This document shows, in pieces, positions 63,286 to 64,000 of a stretch of DNA of 64,000 bases. Below the pieces are notes generated by a model that saw only the letters and a list, made by a program, of their open reading frames with translations, was not told where the DNA came from and searched no databases. The translations under genes and the position numbers were made by a program. The first letter of the stretch is position 1, and each line of letters starts with the position of its first letter. Source of the stretch: Afipia felis ATCC 53690 (lineage in GTDB: Bacteria > Pseudomonadota > Alphaproteobacteria > Rhizobiales > Xanthobacteraceae); contig NZ_KB375270.1 of assembly GCF_000314735.2 (NCBI RefSeq), positions 2,356,001 through 2,420,000 on the forward strand. The letters run 5' to 3'.

Positions 63286-64000
63286 ATGGCCGATCCGGTT
63301 GAACAATTCGAGATTCACAAGATCTTCTCGCTGGGCCACATCGGCGGCCAGGAGATCGCCTTCACGAATTCGTCCCTTTACATGTTCATCGCCGTCGGCG
63401 TGATCGCGCTCTTGATGCTCGGCGGCAGCGCCGGCCGCCGCCTGGTGCCGACCCGCTTCCAGTCGGTAGCGGAACTGTCCTATGAATTTGTCAGTAACAT
63501 GATGAGGGAAAGCCTCGGCGAAGAAGGCATGAAGTTCTTCCCGCTGGTGTTCTCGATCTTCATGTTCGTGCTGGCGGCAAACGTAATCGGCGTAATCCCC
63601 TTCACCTTCAGCGTCACCAGCCACCTGATCGTGACCGTCGCTCTGGCGCTGATCGTGTTCCTCACCGTTCTGCTCTACGGCCTCTACAAGAACGGCTTCA
63701 AATTCTTCAAGCTGTTCGTGCCGAGCGGCGTGCCGATCTACATCCTGCCGCTGATTACCGCGATCGAAGTGATCTCGTTCCTGTCGCGCCCAGTGTCGCA
63801 CTCGGTTCGTCTGTTCGCCAACATGCTGGCCGGACACATCACACTGAAGGTGTTCGCGGGCTTCGTCGCCGGTCTCGGCGCGCTCGGCGCCACCGGCATT
63901 CTCGGCGCGACGCTGCCGCTCGCGATGACCACCGCGCTCAGCGCGCTCGAGCTTCTGGTGGCGTTCCTGCAGGCCTACGTGTTCGCCATCCTCACCTGCA
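63286..64000 (+). CDS. atpB: ATP synthase F0 subunit a (3' end outside window)
   Basis: The first 238 codons of the proton-channel subunit a of F1F0 ATP synthase, an inner-membrane protein of about 249 residues in related species. It shows [19 protein letters not shown], several helices, and the key arginine in [12 protein letters not shown] (about Arg175), followed by [16 protein letters not shown]. The coding sequence runs past the window end. Confidence 0.95.
   Translation, partial: MADPVEQFEIHKIFSLGHIGGQEIAFTNSSLYMFIAVGVIALLMLGGSAGRRLVPTRFQSVAELSYEFVSNMMRESLGEEGMKFFPLVFSIFMFVLAANVIGVIPFTFSVTSHLIVTVALALIVFLTVLLYGLYKNGFKFFKLFVPSGVPIYILPLITAIEVISFLSRPVSHSVRLFANMLAGHITLKVFAGFVAGLGALGATGILGATLPLAMTTALSALELLVAFLQAYVFAILTC

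Noticed and set aside
1-64000. CRISPR arrays, tRNA/rRNA genes and insertion sequences
   Set aside because: I saw no regularly spaced repeats, no tRNA-like cloverleaf with conserved T-loop and no transposase; the only recombination gene found is the serine recombinase.

Overview
The window looks like chromosomal DNA of an alphaproteobacterium of the Bradyrhizobiaceae/Nitrobacteraceae type (Bradyrhizobium, Afipia, Rhodopseudomonas or Nitrobacter relatives). Three things point that way: an alphaproteobacterial C4-type 5-aminolevulinate synthase (hemA) near a FixJ-like regulator; FixK/FNR-type palindromes (TTGA-N6-TCAA); and TTTAGA-N5-TCTAAA palindromes that resemble the rhizobial Irr iron-control element. 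The genus is inferred from gene content and is not proven.

Region 1 (1-27 kb) is accessory, stress-oriented DNA. It opens with an Mla/MCE lipid-transport operon cut by the window edge, whose substrate-binding subunit is fused to a PqiC-like domain. Then come a small cytochrome c, a stand-alone lipoyl-like domain, a host-attachment family protein, and a HlyD/RbbA/YhhJ-type ABC export operon. These are followed by a proton-pumping type P-ATPase, a triple-BON protein, a CNBD potassium channel, an operon of an archaeal-type nucleoside/AMP phosphorylase with a beta-CASP nuclease, and a methyltransferase-erythromycin esterase fusion. The region ends with a nitroreductase, ChaB, a deaminase, a GAF protein, a CBS-BON protein, universal stress proteins (one broken), cytochrome b561, an EF-hand protein and an ETHE1-like metallo-hydrolase. 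At least ten FixK/FNR-like boxes sit in the gaps just upstream of these genes, so much of the block is probably one low-oxygen regulon.

Region 2 (27-39.5 kb) is a metal block. A VIT/CCC1 transporter preceded by two Irr-like boxes is followed by a P1B-4-type ATPase (SPC and HEGGT motifs), a CzcC-like outer-membrane factor and a CzcA-like RND pump with no adaptor gene. A second cytochrome b561, three small secreted proteins and a chrB-like/chrA chromate pair complete it.

Region 3 (39.6-44.8 kb) looks like a small mobile or defence island. A serine recombinase converges on three co-directional genes: an RloC-like AAA ATPase with a CxxC zinc hook and a possible anticodon-nuclease triad, an unknown 126-residue protein, and a protein with a PD-(D/E)xK-like (DUF4365-like) N-terminus.

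Region 4 (45-64 kb) is mostly core chromosome. It holds a TonB-dependent siderophore receptor behind two more Irr-like boxes, a CynX-type MFS permease, a TetR regulator with an NTF2-like protein and a divergent DMT exporter, and bioB and hemA. Next are a FixJ-like regulator, a large SLC5-histidine kinase-receiver hybrid with a convergent LuxR-type regulator (CrbS/CrbR-like), an MHS-family transporter, a 2-hydroxychromene-2-carboxylate isomerase-like protein, and the start of the F0 ATP synthase operon (atpI, atpB cut by the window end). I saw no tRNA, rRNA, CRISPR array or intact insertion sequence.
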